Shown here: positions 1 to 6,028 of the stretch, in pieces
Numbering within the stretch: position 1 is the first letter of the stretch
Layout of the letters: every line of letters begins with the position of its first letter
Assembly: GCA_002343825.1 (NCBI GenBank)
Contig: DDSL01000081.1
Coordinates: 2,920-10,251 of the forward strand
From: Chthonomonas sp. UBA2391
GTDB lineage: Bacteria > Armatimonadota > Fimbriimonadia > Fimbriimonadales > Fimbriimonadaceae
Length of the DNA: 7,332 nt
Direction: 5' to 3'
Made by a program: the position numbers and the translations under genes
Notes under the pieces: generated by a model
Seen by the model: only the letters and a program-made list of their open reading frames with translations
What the model was told of the DNA's origin: nothing
Database searches by the model: none

Positions 1-198
1 CTCGAAGTGCTCCATCGACTCCTTGTCGATGTGCGGCCCGCGGATGACGCACCACTTGCGAATGTGGGTCGGAAGGGGGATCGGACCGCTGATTCGGGCG
101 CCGGTGCGGCGGGCGGTGTCGACGATCTTCTCCGCGCTCTGGTCCAGAATGCGGTGATCGAACGCGCGAAGGCGAATACGAACTTTGATTTGTGCCAT
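1..198 (-). CDS. rpsJ: 30S ribosomal protein S10, N-terminal part (runs off the left edge)
   Basis: Reading the minus strand from the ATG at 198-196 gives 66 codons without a stop up to the window edge. The protein begins MAQIKVRIRLRAFDHRILDQ and continues with SAEKIVDTARRTGARISGPI and PLPTHI, the hallmark S10 sequence. S10 is a small-subunit protein of the 30S head; in many bacteria it also pairs with NusB in transcription antitermination (family knowledge). Full-length S10 is about 100 aa, so roughly the last third lies outside. Residues 48-56 read KWCVIRGPH where S10 usually has something like YTVLRSPH, a mild lineage-specific variation. No Shine-Dalgarno sequence is visible before the ATG. 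The gene points away from the oxidoreductase at 294, so it is probably the first gene of the S10 operon here, separated from tuf. It is easy to miss because it has no stop codon in the window. Confidence 0.96.
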   Translation of the reverse strand, partial: MAQIKVRIRLRAFDHRILDQSAEKIVDTARRTGARISGPIPLPTHIRKWCVIRGPHIDKESMEHFE

Positions 199-281
199 GG
201 ATGTCTAGGGTTTCAACCGAAAAAAACGCGACTCCGGCACGGAATCGCCAACCTCTCGGCGAACACATAGGATACCCGCTC

Positions 282-287
282 TATAAT
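282..287 (+). promoter_or_regulatory. Perfect -10 box (TATAAT), likely leaderless start of the oxidoreductase gene
   Basis: TATAAT lies 6 nt before the ATG at 294. A transcript starting the usual 6-7 nt after a -10 box would begin at or next to the A of the start codon, so the mRNA would be leaderless. No recognisable -35 hexamer sits at the expected distance, and no Shine-Dalgarno sequence fits. The start point is inferred, not measured. Confidence 0.6.
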
Positions 288-293
288 CTCTTT

Positions 294-1457
294 ATGACCA
301 AACGCCCGGCTCGAATCGGACTCATCGGCTATCAGTTCATGGGCAAAGCCCACAGCAACGCCTACCGTCAAGTCGGCCGATACTTCGATCTCCCGCTCGA
401 AGTCGAACTGCACACGATCTGCGGCCGGAACGAAGCCGGCGTCGCGCGAGCCGCTCAGACCCTGGGCTGGAAGCACTACAAGACCGATTGGCGTGAGGTG
501 GTCAACGACCCCGAGATCGACATCATCGACGTGAGCACCCCGGGAGATAGCCACGCTGAGATCGCCATCGCCGCGGCCAAAGCCGGAAAGGCAGTCTTTT
601 GCGAGAAGCCCTTGGCCAACACTCTGGAAGAAGCAAAGGCGATGCTGGCTGCGGTTGAAGAGGCCGGGGTGAACCACGCTCTATTCCACAACTACCGAAA
701 GGCTCCGGCGGTCGCGATGATCAAGCGCATGATCGACGAGGGCCAGCTTGGGACGCTGTACCACTTCCGAGCGGTCTATCTGCAGGATTGGATCGCAAAT
801 CCCGAGTTTCCTCTCGTCTGGCGACTCCAGAAAGAGCGGGCCGGGTCGGGAACACTCGGCGATATCGGAAGCCACATCCTCGACCTCGGTCGATTCCTTG
901 TCGGCGAACTCACGGAGGTCTGCGGGACCACGAAGACGTTCATTAAGCAGCGTCCACTCGCCGGGGAAATCGGCGACAGCCTGGATGCCAAAACGGCGAG
1001 CGGCATGGGTGAAGTGACGGTAGATGACGCCACCGCCTTCCTCGCTCACTTCCAAAACGGCGCGATGGGAAGCTTTGAGGCAACCCGCTTTGCCGTGGGA
1101 AGGAAGAACCACAACCGCTTTGAGATCAATGGAAGCCGCGGATCGGTGGTCTTCAATATGGAGCGGATGAACGAGTTTGAGTACTACAACAATGAGGACC
1201 CTGAGGGTCTGCGCGGGTTCCGACTCGTACAAGCCACCGAAGGCAGCCACCCTTACGCGGGTAACTATTGGCCGGTCGGACATATCATCGGGTACGAGCA
1301 CACGTTCATCAACCTGATTTACGATGCCCTCCTGGCTTGGAGCAAGGGCGAGAATACGAACGCGAACTTCTATGATGGAGTGAAAAACCAAACGGTTTTG
1401 GACGCGATCGAGAAGAGTGCAGTCGAGCGTCGTTGGTTAACACTCGATAACGACTAA
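294..1457 (+). CDS. Gfo/Idh/MocA-family NAD(P)-dependent oxidoreductase
   Basis: A 387-aa protein, normal length for the family. An N-terminal Rossmann fold is marked by RIGLIGYQFMGKAH (residues 7-20), a GxxG-type dinucleotide-binding loop. The family motif EKP is at 104-106 (FCEKPLANT), its lysine being the usual catalytic and cofactor-contacting residue. HNYRKAP (132-138) and GDIGSHILDLGRF (189-201) follow. In the latter, Asp190 and His194 match the conserved D-x3-H active-site pair, His194 being the likely proton donor or acceptor. These enzymes oxidise or reduce sugars, inositols and related polyols in the cytoplasm; the substrate cannot be read from sequence, though the inositol/glucose-dehydrogenase branch is plausible. 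I chose ATG 294 because the Rossmann strand starts a few residues later and TATAAT lies just upstream; an in-frame ATG at 192 would add 34 unconvincing residues and overlap rpsJ. No sugar-pathway genes adjoin it, so its pathway is unknown. Confidence 0.92.
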   Translation: MTKRPARIGLIGYQFMGKAHSNAYRQVGRYFDLPLEVELHTICGRNEAGVARAAQTLGWKHYKTDWREVVNDPEIDIIDVSTPGDSHAEIAIAAAKAGKAVFCEKPLANTLEEAKAMLAAVEEAGVNHALFHNYRKAPAVAMIKRMIDEGQLGTLYHFRAVYLQDWIANPEFPLVWRLQKERAGSGTLGDIGSHILDLGRFLVGELTEVCGTTKTFIKQRPLAGEIGDSLDAKTASGMGEVTVDDATAFLAHFQNGAMGSFEATRFAVGRKNHNRFEINGSRGSVVFNMERMNEFEYYNNEDPEGLRGFRLVQATEGSHPYAGNYWPVGHIIGYEHTFINLIYDALLAWSKGENTNANFYDGVKNQTVLDAIEKSAVERRWLTLDND

Positions 1458-1480
1458 CCAGTCCTTTTGCCAGGAGTCGT

Positions 1481-1486
1481 CATAAT
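1481..1486 (+). promoter_or_regulatory. -10-like box (CATAAT) before the phosphatase gene
   Basis: CATAAT differs from TATAAT in one base and ends 6 nt before the ATG at 1493, the same geometry as at 282-287. This suggests a leaderless transcript for the phosphatase, separate from any read-through from the oxidoreductase 35 nt upstream. An AGGAG at 1472-1476 is 16 nt from the ATG, too far for a normal ribosome-binding site. No clear -35 is seen. Confidence 0.45.
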
Positions 1487-1492
1487 GCGATC

Positions 1493-2785
1493 ATGGCTTG
1501 GTTAGGAGTGTTAGGTTTGTGCCTGTCGGCACAAACTTCCCCGGTTGTGGAGTACCGGCGGATCATGCAAGGGCCGATGTTGGGGGCGGTTTCCACCGAA
1601 ACAGCCAAGATATGGTGCCGGGTGAGCGGTGAGTTTCCGGTTCAAATCGAGTACTCGGTTCGTTCGGACATGGAGTCGGCCGTGACTTCGCCACCCTTGG
1701 GAGCGACGCGAAGCTCGGACTTCACGGCTCAGATTCAGCTCGCCGGACTCAAGCCGGGGACGGAGTACTACTACCGCGTCTTGGTCGATGGAAAGGTCGA
1801 TCGCTATCACCGAGACCGCGAGCCCTTCCGGTTCCAAACGGCGCCCAGCGAGCCCTCGCGGCTCCGGGTCATGTTTGGGAGTTGCGCCCGGTGGAGCTTT
1901 GACCGTGAGCAACCGATCTGGAACGTGATCGCCGACTCTCGCCCCGACCTCTTCCTTTGGCTTGGCGACAACATCTACGGCGACGCGCTCGAGCCCACCA
2001 TCCTGGCCGAAGAGTTTCGGCGACAACGAGAGGTGCCCCGGTACCAGGCGCTGATGAGCAGCATTCCCCAACTCGCGCTGTGGGACGACCATGACTTTGG
2101 CCTAAACAACACCGGGAAGGAGCACCCGCGAAAGGCTGAGGCGCTGCAGGTTTGGAAGAACTACTGGCCGAATCCGTCCCATGGTCTTGAGGATGTGCCC
2201 GGGATCTTCTTTGCCCATGAGATTCCCGGAGTCGAGTTCTTCTTCATTGATGGTCGCTATCACCGCGACCCGAACGAGGGGCCCGATGGCGAGAAGAAGT
2301 CGATGCTCGGCCCCGGTCAGCGCAAGTGGCTGATCCGCGCCATCAAGCAGAGCCGGGCCCCGTTCAAGGTGATTGCCTCGGGCGGAGGCTGGAACAACGG
2401 CCGAGGGCCAACCGGCGACGCCTGGAGCGCCTTCCTCACCGAGCGGAATTTGATCTTTAAGGAGATCGCCGACGTTCCGGGGGTGCTGTTGATCTCGGGC
2501 GACACCCATTTTGCCGAGCTGAACCGCATCCCGAGGGAGAAGAACTATCCTCTGTATGAGTTTGTGAGTTCCCCGCTGGCCCAGCGGCCCAACGCGACCG
2601 CCCCCGACCTGCGAGACGGAGAAACTCGGGTCTGGCCCGCCTTCACCACCGCCGCCAACGTCGGAGCTTTGGATTTCGATTTCACCGGGACCGATCCAGA
2701 GGTCCGTTGGAGTGTCTTCACCCCCTCAGGCCAGCGGATCCGTGAGCCCTTCCGGCTCCGCCTCAGCGAGCTCCAACCTAAGTAA
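1493..2785 (+). CDS. PhoD-type alkaline phosphatase/phosphodiesterase (metallophosphatase)
   Basis: A 430-aa protein with the PhoD layout. Residues about 24-116 form the N-terminal Fn3-like domain (QGPMLGAVSTETAKIWCR; LKPGTEYYYRV). The metallophosphatase domain follows, with the metal-binding signatures in order: FGSCA (128-132), WLGDNIYGD (156-164), WDDHDFG (197-203), FIDGRYHR (251-258) and SGDTHFAEL (335-343). In PhoD enzymes these residues bind the metal centre and hydrolyse phosphomono- or diesters, usually outside the cytoplasm, to recover phosphate (family knowledge). The N-terminus (MAWLGVLGLCLSAQTS) is hydrophobic, with a possible Ala-x-Ala-like cut near residue 13. It is short and lacks the basic residues, and any twin-arginine motif, typical of PhoD exporters, so secretion is uncertain. 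No better in-frame start exists upstream. It lies 35 nt after the oxidoreductase on the same strand and converges on the AraC gene. Confidence 0.9.
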   Translation: MAWLGVLGLCLSAQTSPVVEYRRIMQGPMLGAVSTETAKIWCRVSGEFPVQIEYSVRSDMESAVTSPPLGATRSSDFTAQIQLAGLKPGTEYYYRVLVDGKVDRYHRDREPFRFQTAPSEPSRLRVMFGSCARWSFDREQPIWNVIADSRPDLFLWLGDNIYGDALEPTILAEEFRRQREVPRYQALMSSIPQLALWDDHDFGLNNTGKEHPRKAEALQVWKNYWPNPSHGLEDVPGIFFAHEIPGVEFFFIDGRYHRDPNEGPDGEKKSMLGPGQRKWLIRAIKQSRAPFKVIASGGGWNNGRGPTGDAWSAFLTERNLIFKEIADVPGVLLISGDTHFAELNRIPREKNYPLYEFVSSPLAQRPNATAPDLRDGETRVWPAFTTAANVGALDFDFTGTDPEVRWSVFTPSGQRIREPFRLRLSELQPK

Positions 2786-2810
2786 GGCTCGGAGGTCTGA
2801 AAACGAAGAA

Positions 2811-2838
2811 GCCTCCCCCGGACTCATCCGGCGGAGGC
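2811..2838. terminator. Hairpin between convergent genes, probable bidirectional terminator
   Basis: Arms 2811-2822 (GCCTCCCCCGGA) and 2827-2838 (TCCGGCGGAGGC) pair over 12 bp with one mismatch, leaving a 4-nt CTCA loop. It lies 25 bp after the phosphatase stop and 25 bp beyond the AraC stop. The plus-strand exit side has a weak T-rich stretch (CTTTGCTTC). The minus-strand exit side reads TTCTTCGTTTTC, which is more terminator-like. Confidence 0.75.
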
Positions 2839-2863
2839 CTTTGCTTCGATCTCTAGGACCCGA

Positions 2864-3838
2864 CTAGACCGGAACTCCGCTTTCGACATTGGTGCTCGAG
2901 GCGGCCATGGCCGGCTCTTCACCCGCACTAAAGGCTCGGACTTCGCTCGGAAGCAAGCCGAGGTGCTGTCGGAAAGCTTCTCGGAAGGCCTGTGACGTTC
3001 CGAATCCACTCTCGGCACTGATTGTGTCGAAGTCCTTGTTGCTATTCAGGATTCGCTGGATGGCAAGTTCGGTTCGGCGGCGCTCGACGTACTCGGGGAA
3101 CCCGTAGCCGACGATGTTCTTGAAGGTGCGGCTGAGGTGGAACGGCGAATAGCCGACAAAGGCGGCCGCTTCTTTAAGCGTCCAGTTTTCGCTGGGTCTC
3201 TTCTGAACTTCTTCAACCAGTCGCGCAATCGCGTCAGGAAAGTCGGCTCGGTTGGTCGCCGTCAATCGGTAGTGGTCCTCGCCGGTCATGGCCTCGCCCG
3301 CCATCAGGTGCAAGCATCCTTGGACCTTGGGATAGTACTCATCGGAATAACCCTTGGTCCAATAGACGAGGTGCTCAAAGGCCTCGGCCAAAAAGTTGGC
3401 GTTCACGCAGTTGGCATAGCCATAGCCATCGGCCATGGAGGCGTGAGCCGCCACGTGCTGGCTCCACTGGCGCTGGAGTCCATGGGTCGCCCGCGAGGGC
3501 CACGCCATGATAATTTGTTGGTGCTCGCCACGAGAGAGGAGAGCACGAATGGCCGAAGCTCCATGGGCGATGAGGATCGTTCGCGGCAAAATGGCCCGGG
3601 TTCTCCCCGTCACCATGCCCCGAACGAGCATCACTCCCCGCAGGTTCACCACGGCGAAGAAATAGTCGCTTTCAAGTTCTGCAATCCAGCGCAGCGGTTT
3701 TCTCCGCGACCCCGTCTGTGCGACCGCAGACAAGGAGTCATTCGCTACCCAACGCTGGTGGAAAAGTTCTCCATCAGCCAGAGCGTGCCGGTATTGCAGA
3801 TGATAACCATCTTCTCGATGCACGTCCCGCATATCCAT
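2864..3838 (-). CDS. AraC-family transcriptional regulator
   Basis: A 324-aa protein from the ATG at 3838-3836. The C-terminal domain (about 219-301) is a classic AraC/XylS double helix-turn-helix. It starts WTLKEAAAFVGYSPFHLSRT, is followed by FKNIVGYGFPEYVERRR, and has a second helix-turn-helix with the signature SGFGTSQAFREAFRQHLGLLP. The roughly 200-residue N-terminal part resembles cupin-type sensor domains of AraC regulators in length but shows no signature I can name, so the ligand is unknown. The reading frame stays open far upstream, into the antisense of asd. The start was chosen because regulator-like sequence begins at MDMRDVHREDGYHL and anything longer would run into asd; a second ATG at 3832 is equally possible. 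It is divergent from asd with a 90-bp gap, so it might control asd or itself, but nothing in the sequence proves that. Confidence 0.9.
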   Translation of the reverse strand: MDMRDVHREDGYHLQYRHALADGELFHQRWVANDSLSAVAQTGSRRKPLRWIAELESDYFFAVVNLRGVMLVRGMVTGRTRAILPRTILIAHGASAIRALLSRGEHQQIIMAWPSRATHGLQRQWSQHVAAHASMADGYGYANCVNANFLAEAFEHLVYWTKGYSDEYYPKVQGCLHLMAGEAMTGEDHYRLTATNRADFPDAIARLVEEVQKRPSENWTLKEAAAFVGYSPFHLSRTFKNIVGYGFPEYVERRRTELAIQRILNSNKDFDTISAESGFGTSQAFREAFRQHLGLLPSEVRAFSAGEEPAMAASSTNVESGVPV

Positions 3839-3915
3839 CTCTACGCTAAATTTTTCCGGAAGTTTGTTTCGTATGTGAAGATTTTTGCGAACGGCGCGAA
3901 AGGCCGAACTTCTGG

Positions 3916-3923
3916 TACTAAAT
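3916..3923 (+). promoter_or_regulatory. Extended -10-like box (TGG-TACTAAAT) before asd
   Basis: TACTAAAT at 3916-3923 is preceded by TGG (3913-3915), giving a TGn extended -10 pattern, and ends 5-7 nt before the asd ATG at 3929, depending on the hexamer chosen. No Shine-Dalgarno sequence is present between box and ATG. The geometry again suggests a leaderless mRNA; it is less consensus-like than the box at 282. Confidence 0.4.
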
Positions 3924-3928
3924 CGGTC

Positions 3929-4939
3929 ATGAACATCGCGATCTTGGGCGCTACCGGGGCGGTCGGCCAGGAGTTTTTGAGCCTCTTTTTGCGGCGGAAG
4001 TTCCCGATCGGTCAGCTCCGACTTTTGGCCAGCCCGCGCTCGGCCGGGAGCAAGCTCGCGTTCGGAGAGGATTTGATCCCCGTCGAAGCGGTGGGCCCGG
4101 ACTCCTTTGAGGGGGTCGAGATCGCCTTCTTCTCGGCCGGGGCCAGCCGTTCCCGCGAATGGCTGGAACCCGCCCTGCGAGCCGGGGCCACCGTCATCGA
4201 CAACAGCAGCGCCTTCCGCATGGATCCGAGCGTCCCGCTCGTGGTTCCCGAGATCAATTGGGACCAAGTCCGCCCCGATACCCGCCTGATCGCCAACCCC
4301 AACTGCACGGCCGCGATTCTGTGCATGGCCCTGGCCCCTCTGCGGAACCTTGCGCCGATCAGCCGCGTGATCGTGAGCACCTATCAGAGCGCCAGCGGAG
4401 CCGGAGCCGCCGCCATGCAAGAGCTCACCGACCAAACCCGCGCCGTGCTGGAGGGCAAAGACCCCGAACCCAAGGTCCTTCCCCACCCTTATGCCTTCAA
4501 TCTCTTTAGCCACAACACCCCGATCAACCCCCAGGGGCAAAACGAAGAAGAGGCCAAGGTCATGGAAGAAACGCGGAAGATCCTGGGCCAACCGGACCTC
4601 GGGATGAACGTCACCTGTGTCCGCGTCCCGATCCTACGAGCCCATAGCGAGAGCGTGACCATCGAATTTGCCTCCAATGCCCCCGATCTGGAGGCCGTCC
4701 ACGATGCGCTGGCGAGCTTCCCGGGAGTGCGAGTGGTGGATGACCCGCTCACCAACACTTTTCCGATGCCGATCTCCGCGAGCGGGGCCGAGGAGGTCCT
4801 GGTCGGCCGGATTCGGCGCGACCCCTCTCATCCCGCTGCCATCTCTCTCTTTATCTGTGGCGATCAATTGCTGAAAGGCGCCGCGCTGAATGCGGTTCAG
4901 ATCGCCGAGCGGCTACTCCCGGTCAAATCCGGACGTTGA
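3929..4939 (+). CDS. asd: Aspartate-semialdehyde dehydrogenase
   Basis: A 336-aa cytoplasmic enzyme, normal family length, converting L-aspartyl-4-phosphate plus NADPH to L-aspartate-4-semialdehyde, the branch point to lysine, diaminopimelate, threonine and methionine. The N-terminal NADP-binding loop is GATGAVG (7-13). The phosphate-binding stretch is VIDNSSAFRMDPSVPLVVPE (89-108). The catalytic cysteine is Cys126 in IANPNCTAA, the active-site glutamine Gln153 in STYQSASGAG, and the general-base histidine His239 in RVPILRAHSES. All key residues are present, so it should be active. The ATG at 3929 is exact for the family because the Rossmann strand starts at residue 2; the open frame continues upstream only as the antisense shadow of the AraC gene. 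The next gene follows after 14 nt, so the two are probably co-transcribed. Confidence 0.96.
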   Translation: MNIAILGATGAVGQEFLSLFLRRKFPIGQLRLLASPRSAGSKLAFGEDLIPVEAVGPDSFEGVEIAFFSAGASRSREWLEPALRAGATVIDNSSAFRMDPSVPLVVPEINWDQVRPDTRLIANPNCTAAILCMALAPLRNLAPISRVIVSTYQSASGAGAAAMQELTDQTRAVLEGKDPEPKVLPHPYAFNLFSHNTPINPQGQNEEEAKVMEETRKILGQPDLGMNVTCVRVPILRAHSESVTIEFASNAPDLEAVHDALASFPGVRVVDDPLTNTFPMPISASGAEEVLVGRIRRDPSHPAAISLFICGDQLLKGAALNAVQIAERLLPVKSGR

Positions 4940-4941
4940 AT

Positions 4942-4947
4942 AAGGTG
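4942..4947 (+). promoter_or_regulatory. Ribosome-binding site (AAGGTG) fixing the start of the TMEM14-like gene
   Basis: AAGGTG is a near match to AAGGAG and ends 6 nt before the ATG at 4954. It favours 4954 over the in-frame TTG at 4936, which overlaps the asd stop, and the GTG at 4945, which lies inside this motif. Confidence 0.5.
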
Positions 4948-4953
4948 CAAAAC

Positions 4954-5301
4954 ATGAACTGGCTGAAGAACGTCGTTATCGCCTATGGCGTGATCAACAT
5001 TTTGGGTGGAGCCATGGGCTTCGTGATGGGCAAGAGCCCGATGTCGCTGGTGGTCGGGGGCCTGAGCGGCCTCACCCTGATCGGGCTGGCCCTGCAGACG
5101 GCCAAGAATCCGGCCATGGCCTGGCGCACGATCGGAATCCTGACCCTGGGCCTGCTCGGGTTCTGGGTCTACCGCCTGATGGGCGTGCTCGAGGCGGGCA
5201 AATCGCCGATGATGCCGGGGATGAACATCGCCCTCAGCGCCCTGGTCTTCGGCCTGCTGGCCTACGGCCATTTCTCAAGCGCCAAGGCCCACCAAGCCTA
5301 G
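4954..5301 (+). CDS. Small membrane protein, TMEM14/UPF0136-like
   Basis: A 115-aa, mostly hydrophobic protein with about four membrane segments: roughly residues 4-25 (NVVIAYGVINILGGAMGFVM), 29-48 (MSLVVGGLSGLTLIGLAL), 57-76 (WRTIGILTLGLLGFWVYRLM) and 88-108 (MNIALSALVFGLLAYGHF). The spacing, the glycine-rich first helix pair and the pre-helix-4 motif KSPMMPGMNIALSAL recall the TMEM14 (Tmemb_14, UPF0136) family, where an MPAG-type motif precedes the last helix. Bacterial members have no established function. I chose ATG 4954 rather than TTG 4936 because of the ribosome-binding site at 4942 and because the membrane segment starts directly after MNWLK. Fourteen nt separate it from asd, so an asd operon is likely, although no functional link is known. 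Its stop is 64 bp before the Rhs-tip boundary, the last base-rich housekeeping gene before the accessory segment. Confidence 0.72.
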   Translation: MNWLKNVVIAYGVINILGGAMGFVMGKSPMSLVVGGLSGLTLIGLALQTAKNPAMAWRTIGILTLGLLGFWVYRLMGVLEAGKSPMMPGMNIALSALVFGLLAYGHFSSAKAHQA

Positions 5302-5364
5302 TCCGCCGGCCCGAGCTCCGCCCCCTGCAATCGGGTGGGACTCGGGTTCGAAAAAAGAGGCTCG

Positions 5365-5388
5365 TCTGGTCGACTTTCTGGGTAGCAT
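5365..5388 (+). repeat. 24-bp direct repeat, copy 1: beginning of the first orphan Rhs core fragment
   Basis: The 24 bases starting TCTGGTCGAC and ending GGTAGCAT recur exactly at 7309-7332. They encode LVDFLGS in the Rhs frame in both places. The bases just before the repeat differ (CTCG against CGTT), so the shared sequence begins sharply here. The copies are 1944 bp apart, a multiple of three, so recombination between them would keep frame. Confidence 0.95.
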
Positions 5389-6028
5389 CACGGGCAAGAC
5401 GAGCAGCGTGACGGGGGCTATCTTGACGACGCATCGCTACAAGCCATACGGGGCGCGCCTCTCGGGGCCGTTCTTCGGGGCCGGGTTCTTCTGGACCGGG
5501 AACACGGGTTCGCGCTCGACCGGGCGGCCGTTCGCCGAGCAATACAACCGCGCCCGGCACTACTCCATCATCCTCAGCCAATGGACCACGTGCGATGCCC
5601 TCTGGCCGACGGAGTCGGCGTATGGGTATGTTCGGGGGAACCCGAACACAAGGCTGGATCCATCGGGCGAGATCCCAACTGGACCTTGCCTAAAGCATGA
5701 ACAAGCCGAATGTCGGAAAGCATGCAAATCATATTCAGGGTGGATTTGCTACAAGAGGGAGGCAAGAGTTGGGAATTGCACTATTTTCTGGACCGTCCAA
5801 TGTATTTGCACGGGTACTTACAAGCCAGGAGGTCCTCTGCCAAAGCCTCGCCCCAAAAACCCTGTACCTAGGCCAGGCAGAGGTCCAATAGTGATTCCGT
5901 GCGAAGCCTTTTGTGATGCGGTCTGTACAGGGCTTTTGAGCCTACCTCAAATTCCCCCTGGTCTCCCTGATTGGATTTGCAAGGACCTATGCATCAACAC
6001 TGGGAAACTCCTGAGGTTATGCAAGTGA
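5366..6028 (+). CDS. Orphan Rhs tip: 5'-truncated Rhs core with a cysteine-rich variable C-terminus
   Basis: The translated frame starts LVDFLGSITGKTSSVTGAI and continues with HRYKPYGARLSG, EQYNRARHYSIILSQWTT and LWPTESAYGYVRGN...LDPSG, the end of an Rhs-repeat-associated core. Numbering from the GTG at 5408, the core ends at DPSG (84-87), where Rhs proteins switch to a variable, often toxic tip. The tip (88-206) has 13 cysteines: C94, C102, C106, C114, C124, C132, C134, C165, C169, C173, C191, C195 and C205. A proline-rich linker (139-164) splits it into two lobes. I recognise no toxin family. The thousands of residues normally preceding the core are absent. The frame is open back to a TGA at 5222 with no ATG, GTG or TTG before GTG 5408, and that GTG has no good ribosome-binding site. 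It is therefore either a silent cassette, or translated from GTG 5408 as a 206-aa product. Coordinates give the visible homology, not a proven start. Confidence 0.8.
   Translation: MVDFLGSITGKTSSVTGAILTTHRYKPYGARLSGPFFGAGFFWTGNTGSRSTGRPFAEQYNRARHYSIILSQWTTCDALWPTESAYGYVRGNPNTRLDPSGEIPTGPCLKHEQAECRKACKSYSGWICYKREARVGNCTIFWTVQCICTGTYKPGGPLPKPRPKNPVPRPGRGPIVIPCEAFCDAVCTGLLSLPQIPPGLPDWICKDLCINTGKLLRLCK
6013..6016 (+). promoter_or_regulatory. Ribosome-binding site (GAGG) for the membrane protein, inside the end of the Rhs tip
   Basis: GAGG ends 8 nt before GTG 6025, an ideal spacing, and only 2 nt before ATG 6019, which is too close. GTG 6025 overlaps the Rhs stop as GTGA (6025-6028), a standard coupling arrangement. 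This makes GTG 6025 slightly better than ATG 6019. Confidence 0.45.

Noticed and set aside
192..293. N-terminal extension of the oxidoreductase from the ATG at 192
   Set aside because: The extra 34 residues do not resemble the family, they overlap the start of rpsJ on the other strand, and the Rossmann strand and TATAAT both point to ATG 294.
3137..3928. Long open frame on the plus strand running into asd, and the minus-strand frame 3839-4591 running into the AraC gene
   Set aside because: Both are antisense shadows of real genes in G+C-rich DNA; neither resembles a protein family and both join the true gene only because no stop happens to occur.
5310..5346. CCCGAG ... CTCGGG inverted repeat after the TMEM14-like gene, as a terminator
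   Set aside because: The arms are 6 bp with a 25-nt loop, and an A-run rather than a T-run follows on the plus strand.
5697..5891. Second open frame within the Rhs tip region
   Set aside because: It overlaps the tip completely in another frame, has no ribosome-binding site, and shows no protein-like features, while the tip frame continues directly from a recognisable Rhs core.
5971..6018. Longer start of the membrane protein at ATG 5971
   Set aside because: It would overlap the Rhs tip by 58 bp without a ribosome-binding site, while ATG 6019 and GTG 6025 sit at the stop codon with GAGG upstream.
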